From: an uncultured Collinsella sp.
GTDB lineage: Bacteria > Actinomycetota > Coriobacteriia > Coriobacteriales > Coriobacteriaceae
Assembly (NCBI GenBank): GCA_900757595.1
Contig: CAAEOL010000019.1
Coordinates: 1-36,784, forward strand
Reading direction: 5' to 3'
Length of the DNA stretch: 36,784 bases
Part shown: positions 7,578 through 15,299 of the stretch, piece by piece
Position numbering within the stretch: position 1 is the first letter of the stretch
Layout of the letters: each line of letters starts with the position of its first letter
Notes under the pieces: model-generated
Told to the model about the DNA's origin: nothing
Databases searched by the model: none
What the model saw: only the letters and a program-made list of their open reading frames with translations
Position numbers and translations under genes: made by a program

Positions 7578-8150
7578 TTAGTTGAGCTTCAGGGCCTTCT
7601 GGATGGGCAGGTAGAGGGCGCCGACCAGAATGGCGTTAAAGACGGCGGTCATGGCGACGACGGGCAACATGGCGGCGGCGAGCTCGCCGACCACGCCGAG
7701 CATGGCCATCTTGATGACCATGAAGATAACGCCGGAGACAAAGGTGGTCAGGAAGGTTGCGACAATGGCGATGGCGGGCTTGACCTGACCGTTCTTGCCG
7801 GCGGCGTTGACGATGCCGGCCATGAGCATGGCGGCGATGCCCTCGGCGGCAAAATCGACGAACGGCGAAGTGGTGGTGATCTGGATCACGGCAGCCGAGA
7901 TGAGGCCAATGACGAGCGCCTGGCCGATGTTGGGGCGAACGACCAGGATGGTGAGGCAGAAGGCCGAGATGATGAACTCGGGGCTGATCATGCCGCCCGA
8001 GATGCCTGAGATGGCCTTGCCGACGGTGAAGTTGAGGATGAAGCCGGCGGCGAGCAGGATGGCGAGCAGGACGAGGGCGCGGACATCGAGTTTGCCGCGG
8101 TCGGCGGTCTGGACGGTGCGAGGCTGGGTGGCGGTGGTGTTCTGAGACAT
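7578..8150 (-). CDS. ECF transporter substrate-binding (S) component, paralog 2
   Basis: The 190-residue protein has about six hydrophobic helices after a polar N terminus. It shares LVLLAILLAAGFILNFTVG and SAAVIQITTTS with the next S component, so the two are products of a duplication. It is the first structural gene after the Trp leader peptide and attenuator. ATG at 8150 is chosen because GAAAGGA lies 8-9 bases upstream; an upstream in-frame TTG (8180) lacks such a site. The duplicated S components may bind different but related ligands, or one may modulate the other. The substrate is inferred from the leader as tryptophan-like; the protein itself does not show it. Confidence 0.85.
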   Translation of the reverse strand: MSQNTTATQPRTVQTADRGKLDVRALVLLAILLAAGFILNFTVGKAISGISGGMISPEFIISAFCLTILVVRPNIGQALVIGLISAAVIQITTTSPFVDFAAEGIAAMLMAGIVNAAGKNGQVKPAIAIVATFLTTFVSGVIFMVIKMAMLGVVGELAAAMLPVVAMTAVFNAILVGALYLPIQKALKLN

Positions 8151-8224
8151 GGTGAAAATCCTTTCGGAAGGGGAGTGCAAGGGGAAAGCGGAGGCGCGTG
8201 ATGCGAATGCGATCGGGCTCGAGA

Positions 8225-8258
8225 TAGAAAAAGGCCCCCGGTCGAAACCGGAGGCCTT
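8225..8258 (-). terminator. Attenuator terminator of the ECF operon leader
   Basis: On the minus strand, a 12-bp stem (AAGGCCTCCGGT/ACCGGGGGCCTT, one G-U pair) with a TTCG loop is followed by TTTTTCT. It lies between the Trp leader peptide stop (36 bases before it) and the first S-component start (74 bases after it), the usual place for a transcription attenuator. Confidence 0.88.
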
Positions 8259-8294
8259 CCAATCACCTAGAGCGCAAAAACAGGCGTGAGGGAC

Positions 8295-8363
8295 TCACTG
8301 TCGACCGATCGTATTCGCATCACGCCACCACCAGTTGTTGAGAGACTTCATCGTGTTCTTCAT
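8295..8363 (-). CDS. Tryptophan leader peptide (attenuation control of the ECF transporter)
   Basis: This small ORF encodes 22 residues beginning MKNTMKSLNNWWWRD, with three consecutive TGG codons. AAAGGAG is well placed upstream of the ATG. The run of Trp codons is followed by a possible 1:2 stem (GGCGTGA, overlapping the last Trp and Arg codons, with TCACGCC after the stop) and then by an intrinsic terminator. This is the classic layout of tryptophan attenuation. When charged tRNA-Trp is scarce, the ribosome stalls at the WWW codons, the downstream RNA refolds and transcription continues into the transporter genes. Actinobacterial trp leaders often carry a similar WWW run. The antiterminator pairing was not resolved by eye. 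The peptide itself need have no function beyond being translated. Confidence 0.88.
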   Translation of the reverse strand: MKNTMKSLNNWWWRDANTIGRQ

Positions 8364-8421
8364 GTCGGCGGCTCCTTTCGTGATGCCATGGCGCGGTCGC
8401 ACCTAGTTGCTGTTGCGCTGC

Positions 8422-8430
8422 ACTATAGCA
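8422..8430 (-). promoter_or_regulatory. Extended -10 promoter of the Trp-attenuated ECF operon
   Basis: On the minus strand TGCTATAGT fits an extended -10 element (TGn plus TATAGT), about 60 bases before the leader peptide start. No good -35 box is seen at the usual distance, as is common for extended -10 promoters. Confidence 0.55.
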
Positions 8431-8449
8431 CAGCGAAGTGTGTGCGGGG

Positions 8450-8470
8450 AAATCTTTTTTAAAAAGATTT
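8450..8470. promoter_or_regulatory. 21-base perfect A/T palindrome upstream of the ECF promoter
   Basis: AAATCTTTTT and AAAAAGATTT flank a single central T, about 20 bases upstream of the -10 element. It could be an operator, a bent-DNA element, or a late terminator for the dipeptidase gene; the sequence does not decide. Confidence 0.5.
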
Positions 8471-8505
8471 CAGGCGGGTTTCCCGCCGGTCAAAAAGGCG
8501 GGTTA

Positions 8506-8539
8506 AGCGGGCGAGGCTGCCATTGCTGCCTTGCCCGCT
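8506..8539 (-). terminator. Terminator hairpin after the C69 dipeptidase gene
   Basis: AGCGGGC and GCCCGCT pair, extended by AGGC/GCCT inside, starting 20 bases after the dipeptidase stop on the minus strand. CGCCTTTTTG follows about 10 bases later. Confidence 0.65.
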
Positions 8540-8558
8540 CAGCTAGGACATGAGGGCC

Positions 8559-10361
8559 TTAGGCCTTCTTGCGACGATAGATCACGTAGGCGCAGACACC
8601 GATGATGACGACGGCGCCAACGGCCATGGCGGCTATGTTGTTGCCCTCGGACTTCTCCTCGGCGGCCTCTTCCTCTTCGACCTCGGGCTCGGCTACATCC
8701 ACATCGGAGAGGGCCTCGTCGGCGTAGGTGATGGACTCGACCAGGCAGTCGTTGTCGGCATCGTAGTCACTCGGGACGAACTCCTCGGAGAAATCCTCCT
8801 CCTTGAGGTAGTCGCGCATCTCCTCGAGCATAGCCTTGCACTTGAGGTAGGTGTTCTTGGTGGCAGCCTTGCCGGCCTTATTGGCCAGGGCGGTGCGGGC
8901 CTCGGTGCCCTCGGTGGCCTGCATGGCATCGTCGACGGTCAGGTTCTGCTCGATGAGTTCCTTCTGCAGGGCGTCGAGATAGGCGCGGACGCCGGTGGCG
9001 CAGTGGTCGCGGTTCTCATAGGCGAGTGTGTTGATGTCCATGAGGACGTAGTTGATGGAGTTCTTGGGCTCCTCGTTGTTCACGACGTCTTCCTCTTCGC
9101 AGTGATCGAAGGAGACATCCTGATCGCTGAAGTAGGGGCTGACCTCGGTGAGCAGTGCGGAGTAGAAGGGGATGGCGACGGAGAATTCGGCGTTGGAGAG
9201 CATCTCCCACTGAATGGTCGCGATCTCGGGGTCCATGCCCTGACGGATCTGGAAGGTATGGATCTCGGTGTTGCGGTTGGAGCCGATGGCATAGGCGCCG
9301 TCGGTGTTGGCGTTAAGGCCCGGGGTATTCTCGCCACGGTTACCGAGAGAGCGAATCATCTCAAAGGTGGTCCAGTCGGACTTGCCGGGCTGGAAGAACA
9401 GCGGCTGCATCTCGTGGACAAGGGCGCCGGTCGTGGCGCGAGCCTCTTCGCGCTCGTCCTTCACGATCTCGTAGTCAGTGCCTTCAGCCAGCGGGGCCAT
9501 GAAGTAATCGCGACCCTGGATATAGCGCGACCACTGGTGCATACCGGCCTCGCCGATCTCCTCGCCGTAGGTCTTGGCGATGTCGAACTTGCCGTCGGTG
9601 TACTCGGCAAAGCCCTTCTCCTTAGGCATGGACTCAATGCCCTCGGAATGGAGACAGTTCTCGGTGTCATCGAGGTCGACGTTATAGGTGAGGTTGCCGA
9701 TGTTGGGGTTGAGCGAGGCGATGTCATCGGCGAGCTTCATAGCAATCCACTGATGGCCGGAAAGCGCGGCGAACAGCCAAGTCTCGGTGCTGTCGGCGAT
9801 GATGATCTGGTCGTTGGAGCAGACGCCCTGCTCGTCGATCAGGCTGCCGATGAGCTCGACGCCCTCGCGGGCCGTGGCGCTCTCGCCCAGGATGACGCTG
9901 GCATAGCTGTACTCGCCAATGCCAGTCTTCTCGGTGATGGGGTCGGCCTCTTCGGCCTTCTCGTTATAGGAGGTGCTCAACGTGGCAGAGCAGGAGACGC
10001 CCTTCTCGTTGATGCCGGCCTCGGAATATGCGTCGTAGCGATCTTCCCACTGCGAGGGGTTGTCGCGAACGAAGGTGTAGCGGTAGGTTGCGCCCTTGGA
10101 CTTGTACTCAAAACCGGACTCGACCGAGGTGTACTCGTTGCCGTCCTTGTGTGCGGGCTCAATGCCAAAGTGCTTGACATAGCGCGGACCGAAGTCCTCG
10201 GAACGGCCGTAGTACGTGTTGCCGTCTGCCGTGAGCTTGCTGCCCATGTAGATCTGGGTGCAGGCGAGTGCCGAAGTCGGCATGGCCATGATGGCCGCTG
10301 CTCCAAACGCAAGGCCGCAGCCGAGCTTTTTGAGCGTGTTGACAGGATGAGTAAACCTCAT
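8559..10361 (-). CDS. Secreted, membrane-anchored C69-family dipeptidase
   Basis: The 600-residue protein is an N-terminal-nucleophile dipeptidase of peptidase family C69. The signal sequence (residues 1-33, ending SALA) is directly followed by Cys34 in ACTQIYMGSKLT, the family's catalytic N-terminal cysteine after processing. The core includes YYGRSEDFG and the long central domain expected for the family. Near the C terminus are a Glu-rich acidic stretch (EPEVEEEEAAEEK), one membrane span (IAAMAVGAVVIIGVCAYVIY) and a basic stop-transfer end RRKKA, so the enzyme should sit outside the cell, anchored by its C terminus. It would release amino acids from dipeptides for uptake. ATG at 10361 has GGGAGGG just upstream; the frame extends 20 codons further without such a site. 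Confidence 0.88.
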   Translation of the reverse strand: MRFTHPVNTLKKLGCGLAFGAAAIMAMPTSALACTQIYMGSKLTADGNTYYGRSEDFGPRYVKHFGIEPAHKDGNEYTSVESGFEYKSKGATYRYTFVRDNPSQWEDRYDAYSEAGINEKGVSCSATLSTSYNEKAEEADPITEKTGIGEYSYASVILGESATAREGVELIGSLIDEQGVCSNDQIIIADSTETWLFAALSGHQWIAMKLADDIASLNPNIGNLTYNVDLDDTENCLHSEGIESMPKEKGFAEYTDGKFDIAKTYGEEIGEAGMHQWSRYIQGRDYFMAPLAEGTDYEIVKDEREEARATTGALVHEMQPLFFQPGKSDWTTFEMIRSLGNRGENTPGLNANTDGAYAIGSNRNTEIHTFQIRQGMDPEIATIQWEMLSNAEFSVAIPFYSALLTEVSPYFSDQDVSFDHCEEEDVVNNEEPKNSINYVLMDINTLAYENRDHCATGVRAYLDALQKELIEQNLTVDDAMQATEGTEARTALANKAGKAATKNTYLKCKAMLEEMRDYLKEEDFSEEFVPSDYDADNDCLVESITYADEALSDVDVAEPEVEEEEAAEEKSEGNNIAAMAVGAVVIIGVCAYVIYRRKKA

Positions 10362-10591
10362 AATCCCTCCCAACCGTTGAAACCCCGCGGAACCGTGCAG
10401 GATTTCAGCTAATAAATACATCTATTAGCCTATCGGAAGTCTAAAGAATATTCACTAGATTCGATGAAATACTCGATGAGCGTCCTAAAATATGCGATGA
10501 GCGGATAAGAATACTCATTTTGTAGCTTTAGTTAAATAAAGGCACCCTGCAATTACTGTAGCCGAATAAAGTGCCTTGCACGGGCCGCAAA
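10362..10591. promoter_or_regulatory. Upstream region of the dipeptidase with repeated GAATA-TCA motifs
   Basis: This AT-rich stretch holds no gene. It contains AAGAATATTCACT (10444-10456) and AAGAATACTCAT (10507-10518), whose starts are 63 bases apart, and between them two copies of a CGATGAGCG-type sequence (near 10474 and 10494). A loose stem AAGGCAC/GTGCCTT spans 10539-10577. The motifs look like operator sites, but the regulator is unknown. Confidence 0.35.
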
Positions 10592-10635
10592 GAAAAATCC
10601 CCCGCTGTTTGGTAAATGCATAAACAACGGGGGAT
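10592..10635 (-). terminator. Intrinsic terminator of the lipid kinase / small protein operon
   Basis: On the minus strand ATCCCCCGTTGTTT pairs with AAACAGCGGGGGAT (one mismatch), and TTTTTCT follows. It lies 35 bases after the stop of the 30-residue protein. Confidence 0.9.
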
Positions 10636-10669
10636 ACGATAATTGGATGAATATCATACCAATGTGGAA

Positions 10670-10762
10670 TTACTTCTTCCGGCGGTGGATCACGTTAATC
10701 GCATAGCCGACGAGCATGGCCAAAACGATGATGATAAAGCCGAGCAGGGGATTGTCGTTCAT
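10670..10762 (-). CDS. Small single-span membrane protein (30 residues)
   Basis: This ORF encodes 30 residues, MNDNPLLGFIIIVLAMLV followed by GYAINVIHRRKK: a short polar start, one hydrophobic helix of about 17-18 residues and a positively charged end. It should therefore sit in the membrane with the C terminus inside. It has a near-ideal ribosome binding site (TAGGAGG, 4-5 bases before the ATG), starts 9 bases after the lipid kinase stop codon, and is followed by a strong terminator, so it is the second gene of a two-gene operon. I do not recognise a family. A role as a partner or regulator of the kinase at the membrane is only a guess. The ORF is too short for most gene finders. Confidence 0.7.
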   Translation of the reverse strand: MNDNPLLGFIIIVLAMLVGYAINVIHRRKK

Positions 10763-10771
10763 AGGGTCCTC

Positions 10772-11689
10772 CTATTTTCCGAGCGGGGAGAATTCGTCGA
10801 CGATGAGGTCGAGGCATTGCGGAAGCGCGCGGGCACCAAAGACGCCCGAGTTGCTGGAGATAATCTCGCCATCGAACTGCATGCCCAGCGACGGCGTGCA
10901 AGTGATCTTGGCTTCCTTGGTCTGGATGATCTTGAACTGCGGGCGGCCTAGTACCTTGCCGGCGGGGTCGAGTGCGGCGGTGATCACAGTAGGCAACAGC
11001 TGCACGGTGCGCACGGGTTCGATGACCGCAATGTCGACCATGCCATCATTCATGCGGCAGTCGGGGAACAGGTTGATGTCGTTTTGGATGACCGAGGTAT
11101 TGCCTGCCATGCAGCAGATGCCGTCGAGCTCCTCGACAATGCCGTCGTGCTCAATCGTAAAGTGCGCCACCGTGGGGTTGGGCGTGGCGAGCGCCGACAG
11201 GAAATAGGCGATCTCGCCGATGTCGTTTTTGGTGGGGGCGGCCTTCATCATGATCTCGGCGTCGAAGCCCGAGCCGGCGATGATGATAAAGCCGTGGCGC
11301 TTCTCGTTGCCGTTCTCGTCTAGCCAAAAGAGCTCGCCCATGTCCACTTTGACCGTGCGACCGGCGCGGCAAGCCTTGGCAAGCGCCGCTGCCTCGGGGG
11401 CATTGCCGATGTTGTTGAAGAACAGGCAGGCCGTACCGGAGGGGAAGACCAGCGTGGGGACACCGCACCCGCGCATCTGGTCGAGCACGTTGGAGACGGT
11501 GCCGTCGCCGCCCGAAACGACCACGCGATCAAACTCGCGCACGTCTGCCACGGCGTCCTCGGGTTCCATGCCATCGCCGATAAAGCGCATCACGACCTCG
11601 TCGCCGCCCTGCGCGAGGGCGTGCGTGAATGCGTAGATTTCATCTGAGCTGGGGCCCGATGCCGGGTTGTGGATGATAAGGCAGCGCAT
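10772..11689 (-). CDS. Diacylglycerol/lipid kinase family protein (YegS/DgkB-like)
   Basis: The 305-residue protein has the DAGK catalytic domain pattern: an N-terminal nucleotide fold starting CLIIHNPASG, the glycine-rich ATP motif VVVSGGDGTVSNVL (SGGDGTV at 59-65), and PSGTACLFFNNIG where the family usually has P-x-GT-x-N-D-x-A. The C-terminal beta domain ends with a QFDGEIISS-type segment typical of the family. It would phosphorylate a lipid hydroxyl such as diacylglycerol, feeding phospholipid recycling at the inner face of the membrane. The divergence of the PLGTGND motif leaves the substrate open. It is divergent from RNase D and is followed at once by a 30-residue membrane protein. Confidence 0.82.
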   Translation of the reverse strand: MRCLIIHNPASGPSSDEIYAFTHALAQGGDEVVMRFIGDGMEPEDAVADVREFDRVVVSGGDGTVSNVLDQMRGCGVPTLVFPSGTACLFFNNIGNAPEAAALAKACRAGRTVKVDMGELFWLDENGNEKRHGFIIIAGSGFDAEIMMKAAPTKNDIGEIAYFLSALATPNPTVAHFTIEHDGIVEELDGICCMAGNTSVIQNDINLFPDCRMNDGMVDIAVIEPVRTVQLLPTVITAALDPAGKVLGRPQFKIIQTKEAKITCTPSLGMQFDGEIISSNSGVFGARALPQCLDLIVDEFSPLGK

Positions 11690-11787
11690 ACTTACGTTCC
11701 CGTTCTGTGACTAACCGAGTATAGTTGTAAGGCAATGCCGATATCCTACCCGTGTTTTTCGGGCCTAACCTTATTCGATGGGTTGAT

Positions 11788-12921
11788 ATGTACATTTCCA
11801 CACATCAGGCTCTACTCGACTTTTGCCAGCGCGCCCGCGAATTCGACGCGATTGCCGTCGATACCGAGTTTTTGCGCGAGCGCACGTTCCATCCGCGTCT
11901 GTGTTTGGTTCAGATTGCCACTCCTGCCGAGAGCGTAGCGGTCGATCCCCTGGTAATCGACGACCTATCGCCGCTGGCCGAGCTTATGGCCGACGAGAGC
12001 GTGACCAAGGTCTTCCACGCCTGCTCGCAGGATATGGAGGTCATGCTTCATACCGTAGGCGTGCTACCGCGTCCCATTTTTGACACGCAGGTGGCCGCCG
12101 CCTTTTTGGGCGAGCGCCAGCAGATTTCCTACGGCGCGCTCGTGCAGACGTTTTGCGGCGTCTCGTTGCCCAAGACCGAGTCGCTGACCGACTGGTCGCG
12201 CCGCCCGCTGACCGATAAGCAGATTGAGTATGCGATCGATGACGTCAAGTACTTGATCGTCGCCTATACCGAGATGATGAGTCGCCTGCGCGAGCTGGGC
12301 CGTGTGGACTGGGTGCTCGACGAGTTGCGCCCGCTGGCCGACGAGTCTCACTATCGCGCCGATCGCCACGAGGCGTTCCGCAAGGTCAAACGCATCAATT
12401 CGTGCAGCCGTCACCAGTTGGGCATTGCGCGCGAGCTCGCCGCCTGGCGCGAGGACCGCGCCGAGCGCCGTAACATTCCGCGCAAGTGGGTTATGTCCGA
12501 CGATACGCTGCTGGCGCTCGTCAAGCGCAATCCTGTGCGCGTTGAGGAGTTCCGCAGCATCCGCGGCACCGATCAGCTGGGGGAGCGCGATGTGGACGGC
12601 GCGCTCATGGCCATCAAACGCGGCGCGAGCTGCCCGCACGATCGCCTGCCGCTCATGGTGCGCGGGCACCGTCAGATTTCGCCGGAGTTGGAGAGCGTGA
12701 CGGACCTGATGTATGCGCTCATTCGCCTAGTTGCCGAGCGCTCGGGCGTGGCGACCTCGGTCATTGCCTCGCGCGATGACCTGGCCGACTACATTGAGCA
12801 TCCCGAGCAGAGTCCCCTGCGCGAAGGCTGGCGCTTTGAGCTTGTGGGCTCGCGCCTGGACGATCTGCTTTCCGGCAACATGGGCCTCACCGTGAAGGAC
12901 GGAAAGATTGAGTTGTTATAG
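11788..12921 (+). CDS. rnd: Ribonuclease D family 3'-5' exoribonuclease
   Basis: The 377-residue protein has the DEDD exonuclease residues in order: DTEF (Asp25, Glu27), FHACSQDM (Asp82) and the Y-x3-D motif YAIDD (Tyr148, Asp152). The C-terminal half holds one or two HRDC-like helical domains, as in E. coli RNase D (ELAAWREDRAERRNIPRKWVMSDD is a typical first-HRDC sequence). It would trim the 3' ends of tRNA and other structured RNAs. The frame is open to a GTG at 11752, but ATG at 11788 aligns with the family N terminus (MYISTHQALLDFC). The ribosome binding site is weak. The start is the least certain part. Confidence 0.88.
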   Translation: MYISTHQALLDFCQRAREFDAIAVDTEFLRERTFHPRLCLVQIATPAESVAVDPLVIDDLSPLAELMADESVTKVFHACSQDMEVMLHTVGVLPRPIFDTQVAAAFLGERQQISYGALVQTFCGVSLPKTESLTDWSRRPLTDKQIEYAIDDVKYLIVAYTEMMSRLRELGRVDWVLDELRPLADESHYRADRHEAFRKVKRINSCSRHQLGIARELAAWREDRAERRNIPRKWVMSDDTLLALVKRNPVRVEEFRSIRGTDQLGERDVDGALMAIKRGASCPHDRLPLMVRGHRQISPELESVTDLMYALIRLVAERSGVATSVIASRDDLADYIEHPEQSPLREGWRFELVGSRLDDLLSGNMGLTVKDGKIELL

Positions 12922-12985
12922 GGAAGCCTAGTCGGCTGAGTGGGTAGAATGCCTCCAACGTGTAACTCGATTCGGAGGAATTCGC

Positions 12986-13690
12986 ATGCCCTATTACTAT
13001 GGATATGGCTTTGGCATCGACCCGCTGTACCTGCTGGTTGTTCTTGTCTGCACGGTACTTGGCCTTGCCGCACAGAACTATATCAACTCGACGTACAAAA
13101 CCTGGTCCAAGGTTCGCTCAGACGGTGACACGGGTGCCACGGTCGCTCGCCGCATGCTTGACGCCAGCGGTTGCAATGCCGTGGGTATCAAGGGTGTCGC
13201 CGGTGAGCTCACCGACCATTACAACCCGCAGGATAACAACCTGTATCTCTCGGACGCCAACCGTTCGGGCGGTTCGGTCGCAAGCGTTGCCGTCGCTTGT
13301 CACGAGGCGGGTCACGCCGCTCAGCGTCAAAGTGGTTATGCCATGATGAAGGTGCGCACCGCTTTGGTCCCCGTCGTCAACTTTACCCAGAACACCTGGA
13401 CGATCGTGCTGCTCATGGGCCTGTTTATGAACATCGCGGGACTCACGACCCTCGCACTGATCTTCTTCTCGTTTAGCGTGCTGTTCCAGCTGGTTACGCT
13501 GCCGGTTGAGATTGATGCCAGTCGGCGCGCCGTGGCGTATATTGAGCAGTCGGGTATGAGCTCCAAGCAGGTCAACGGTGCCAAGAAGGTCCTGACGGCC
13601 GCTGCGCTTACCTATGTTGCTGCAGCGCTCACTTCGATCATTCAGCTGCTCTACCTTATGGCTCGTTACAACAGAAACTCCAACCGATAA
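12986..13690 (+). CDS. Membrane zinc metallopeptidase, YugP family
   Basis: The 234-residue integral membrane protein has an N-terminal hydrophobic helix (about 12-30), a zinc-binding HEAGH motif at 106-110 (VACHEAGHAAQ), and further helices around 130-170 and 205-225. It matches the Zn-dependent YugP peptidases of Gram-positive bacteria (Pfam Zn_peptidase_2), whose physiological substrates are poorly known. The N-terminal Tyr/Gly-rich start PYYYGYGFG is also typical of that family. GGAGGAA lies 5-6 bases before the ATG. It lies between rnd and xseA on the same strand, with a hairpin behind it. Confidence 0.85.
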   Translation: MPYYYGYGFGIDPLYLLVVLVCTVLGLAAQNYINSTYKTWSKVRSDGDTGATVARRMLDASGCNAVGIKGVAGELTDHYNPQDNNLYLSDANRSGGSVASVAVACHEAGHAAQRQSGYAMMKVRTALVPVVNFTQNTWTIVLLMGLFMNIAGLTTLALIFFSFSVLFQLVTLPVEIDASRRAVAYIEQSGMSSKQVNGAKKVLTAAALTYVAAALTSIIQLLYLMARYNRNSNR

Positions 13691-13706
13691 CAAATGGGAC
13701 CGACGG

Positions 13707-13736
13707 GCGCCGTGGGGATTTGTGTCCCCGCGGCGC
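13707..13736 (+). terminator. Hairpin after the zinc peptidase gene
   Basis: A 12-bp stem (GCGCCGTGGGGA/TCCCCGCGGCGC, one G-U pair) with loop TTTGTG lies 16 bases after the stop. There is no T-run, so termination may be partial. A second small stem with a GGGC-CGAA-GCCC core follows near 13767. Confidence 0.55.
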
Positions 13737-13805
13737 TGTACTATGTGTTGGACTTGAATTTGCGCAGGGCCGAAGCCCTTGTGCACGATGACGAAAGGGG
13801 GCTGC

Positions 13806-15257
13806 GTGGCAGGCTGGAATCTGACCGGCAATACCGTTTCCGCCGAGTTCGACGGATCGGAAGAGCAGGAGCGCAAAGAGCTCAGCGTGAGCCAAGCGGT
13901 AGAGATCGCCGCCGGCGCGCTCGATGCCATTCCGCAGCTGAGCGTTTTGGGTGAGGTCACGGGTTTCCGCGGTCCCAATGCCCGAAGCGGCCACTGCTAC
14001 TTCCAAATCAAGGACGACTCGGCCGCCGTCGACTGCATCATCTGGAAGGGCGCCTACCTTAAGCGTACCTTCGACTTGCGCGACGGCATGCAGGTGAGCT
14101 TTAAGGGTAGCTTCAATCTTTACAAGCCTACGGGTCGCATGAGCTTCGTTGCCCGCTCGTTCTCGCTGGCGGGGGAGGGCCTGCTGCGTCAGCAGGTGGC
14201 TCAGTTGGCCGAAAAGCTTCGTCGCGAGGGCCTGATGGACGAGGCACGCAAACGCCGCATCCCAGTGTTCTGCTCGCGCGTGGCAGTCGTCACCTCGCTT
14301 TCGGGTGCCGTAATCGACGACGTCAAGCGCACATTGCGTCGTCGTAACCCGCTTGTCGAGCTCGTTTGCGTGGGGGCTAAAGTTCAAGGTGAGGGCGCGC
14401 CGGCAGAGCTTATTGAAGGCTTGCGCCGCGCCGCTGCCATTACGCCGGCGCCCGATTGCATTTTGCTCGTGCGTGGCGGCGGTTCCTTCGAGGACCTTAT
14501 GACCTTTAACGACGAGGAGCTTGCCCGCGCGGTGGCGGCCTGTCCCGTGCCCGTGGTGACGGGCATTGGGCATGAGCCCGATACCTCGATCTGCGACATG
14601 GTGAGCGACCGCCGGGCCTCCACGCCCACGGCGGCGGCCGAATCGGTGGCGCCGGCTATGACGGAGTTGGCCGATGTACTCGAGGCGCGTCATCAGCGTC
14701 TGGGCGCCGCGATGGCTTCGATGATTGGGTCGAATCAGGTTGATTTGGAGATGCTCGATCAGCGTGGTCGCCGCGCCTGGGATACCTATACGGCCCGTCT
14801 GGGCGATGCGCTCGATGCAGCCGCGCGCCGCCCGTGCCTCAACGACCCCACAATTATGGTCGAGCGTCGCGAATCGGAGCTTGCGCTGACTGCCGATCGC
14901 CTGTCGGGCGCCATAGTACGCTCGGTCGGGACATTCCGCTCCAACTTTGAGCGCTTGCCCGAGCGTCTGATTACAAGCACCTCGGGGCTCGATGGTAAGC
15001 GCCATGCGCTCACGCTTGCGAGTTCCCGCCTAGAGCATCAAGGGCGCACGATGCTCAGCAAGCCAGCGTCCGACCTCAGCCGTGCGGCAGCGTCGCTCGA
15101 TGCCCTGTCGCCGCTCAAAGTGCTTGCTCGCGGCTATTCCATCGCGTACAGCGATGATGGTGTGGCTACGAGTGCCAAGACCTTTAAGCCTGGCGACGCC
15201 ATTCGCGTGCGCATGGCAGACGGCAACGTGGCAGCAACGGTCGATACGGTCGAGTAG
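13806..15257 (+). CDS. xseA: Exodeoxyribonuclease VII large subunit
   Basis: The 483-residue protein is the catalytic subunit of exonuclease VII, which degrades single-stranded DNA from both ends. An N-terminal OB-fold (about 25-125: LSVSQAVEIAAGAL, LSVLGEVTGFRGP, GHCYFQIKD) precedes the conserved catalytic domain, with VAVVTSLSGAVIDDV, ILLVRGGGSFEDLMTFNDEELARA and PVVTGIGHEPDTSICDMVSD, all family signatures. The C-terminal coiled-coil region ends in the LSPLKVLARGYSI motif. GTG at 13806 is chosen because AAAGGGGG lies about 6 bases upstream; in-frame starts at 13779 and 13788 lack a site. xseB follows 42 bases downstream. Confidence 0.93.
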   Translation: MAGWNLTGNTVSAEFDGSEEQERKELSVSQAVEIAAGALDAIPQLSVLGEVTGFRGPNARSGHCYFQIKDDSAAVDCIIWKGAYLKRTFDLRDGMQVSFKGSFNLYKPTGRMSFVARSFSLAGEGLLRQQVAQLAEKLRREGLMDEARKRRIPVFCSRVAVVTSLSGAVIDDVKRTLRRRNPLVELVCVGAKVQGEGAPAELIEGLRRAAAITPAPDCILLVRGGGSFEDLMTFNDEELARAVAACPVPVVTGIGHEPDTSICDMVSDRRASTPTAAAESVAPAMTELADVLEARHQRLGAAMASMIGSNQVDLEMLDQRGRRAWDTYTARLGDALDAAARRPCLNDPTIMVERRESELALTADRLSGAIVRSVGTFRSNFERLPERLITSTSGLDGKRHALTLASSRLEHQGRTMLSKPASDLSRAAASLDALSPLKVLARGYSIAYSDDGVATSAKTFKPGDAIRVRMADGNVAATVDTVE

Positions 15258-15299
15258 ACCGCGTTTCGCAGTGATAGACCCTTAGGAAAGGAAACAGAT

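Noticed and set aside
8550..10412. 620-codon plus-strand ORF opposite the dipeptidase gene
   Set aside because: Antisense frame with low-complexity Gly/Val/Leu/Asp composition. The minus-strand frame is a clear C69 dipeptidase.
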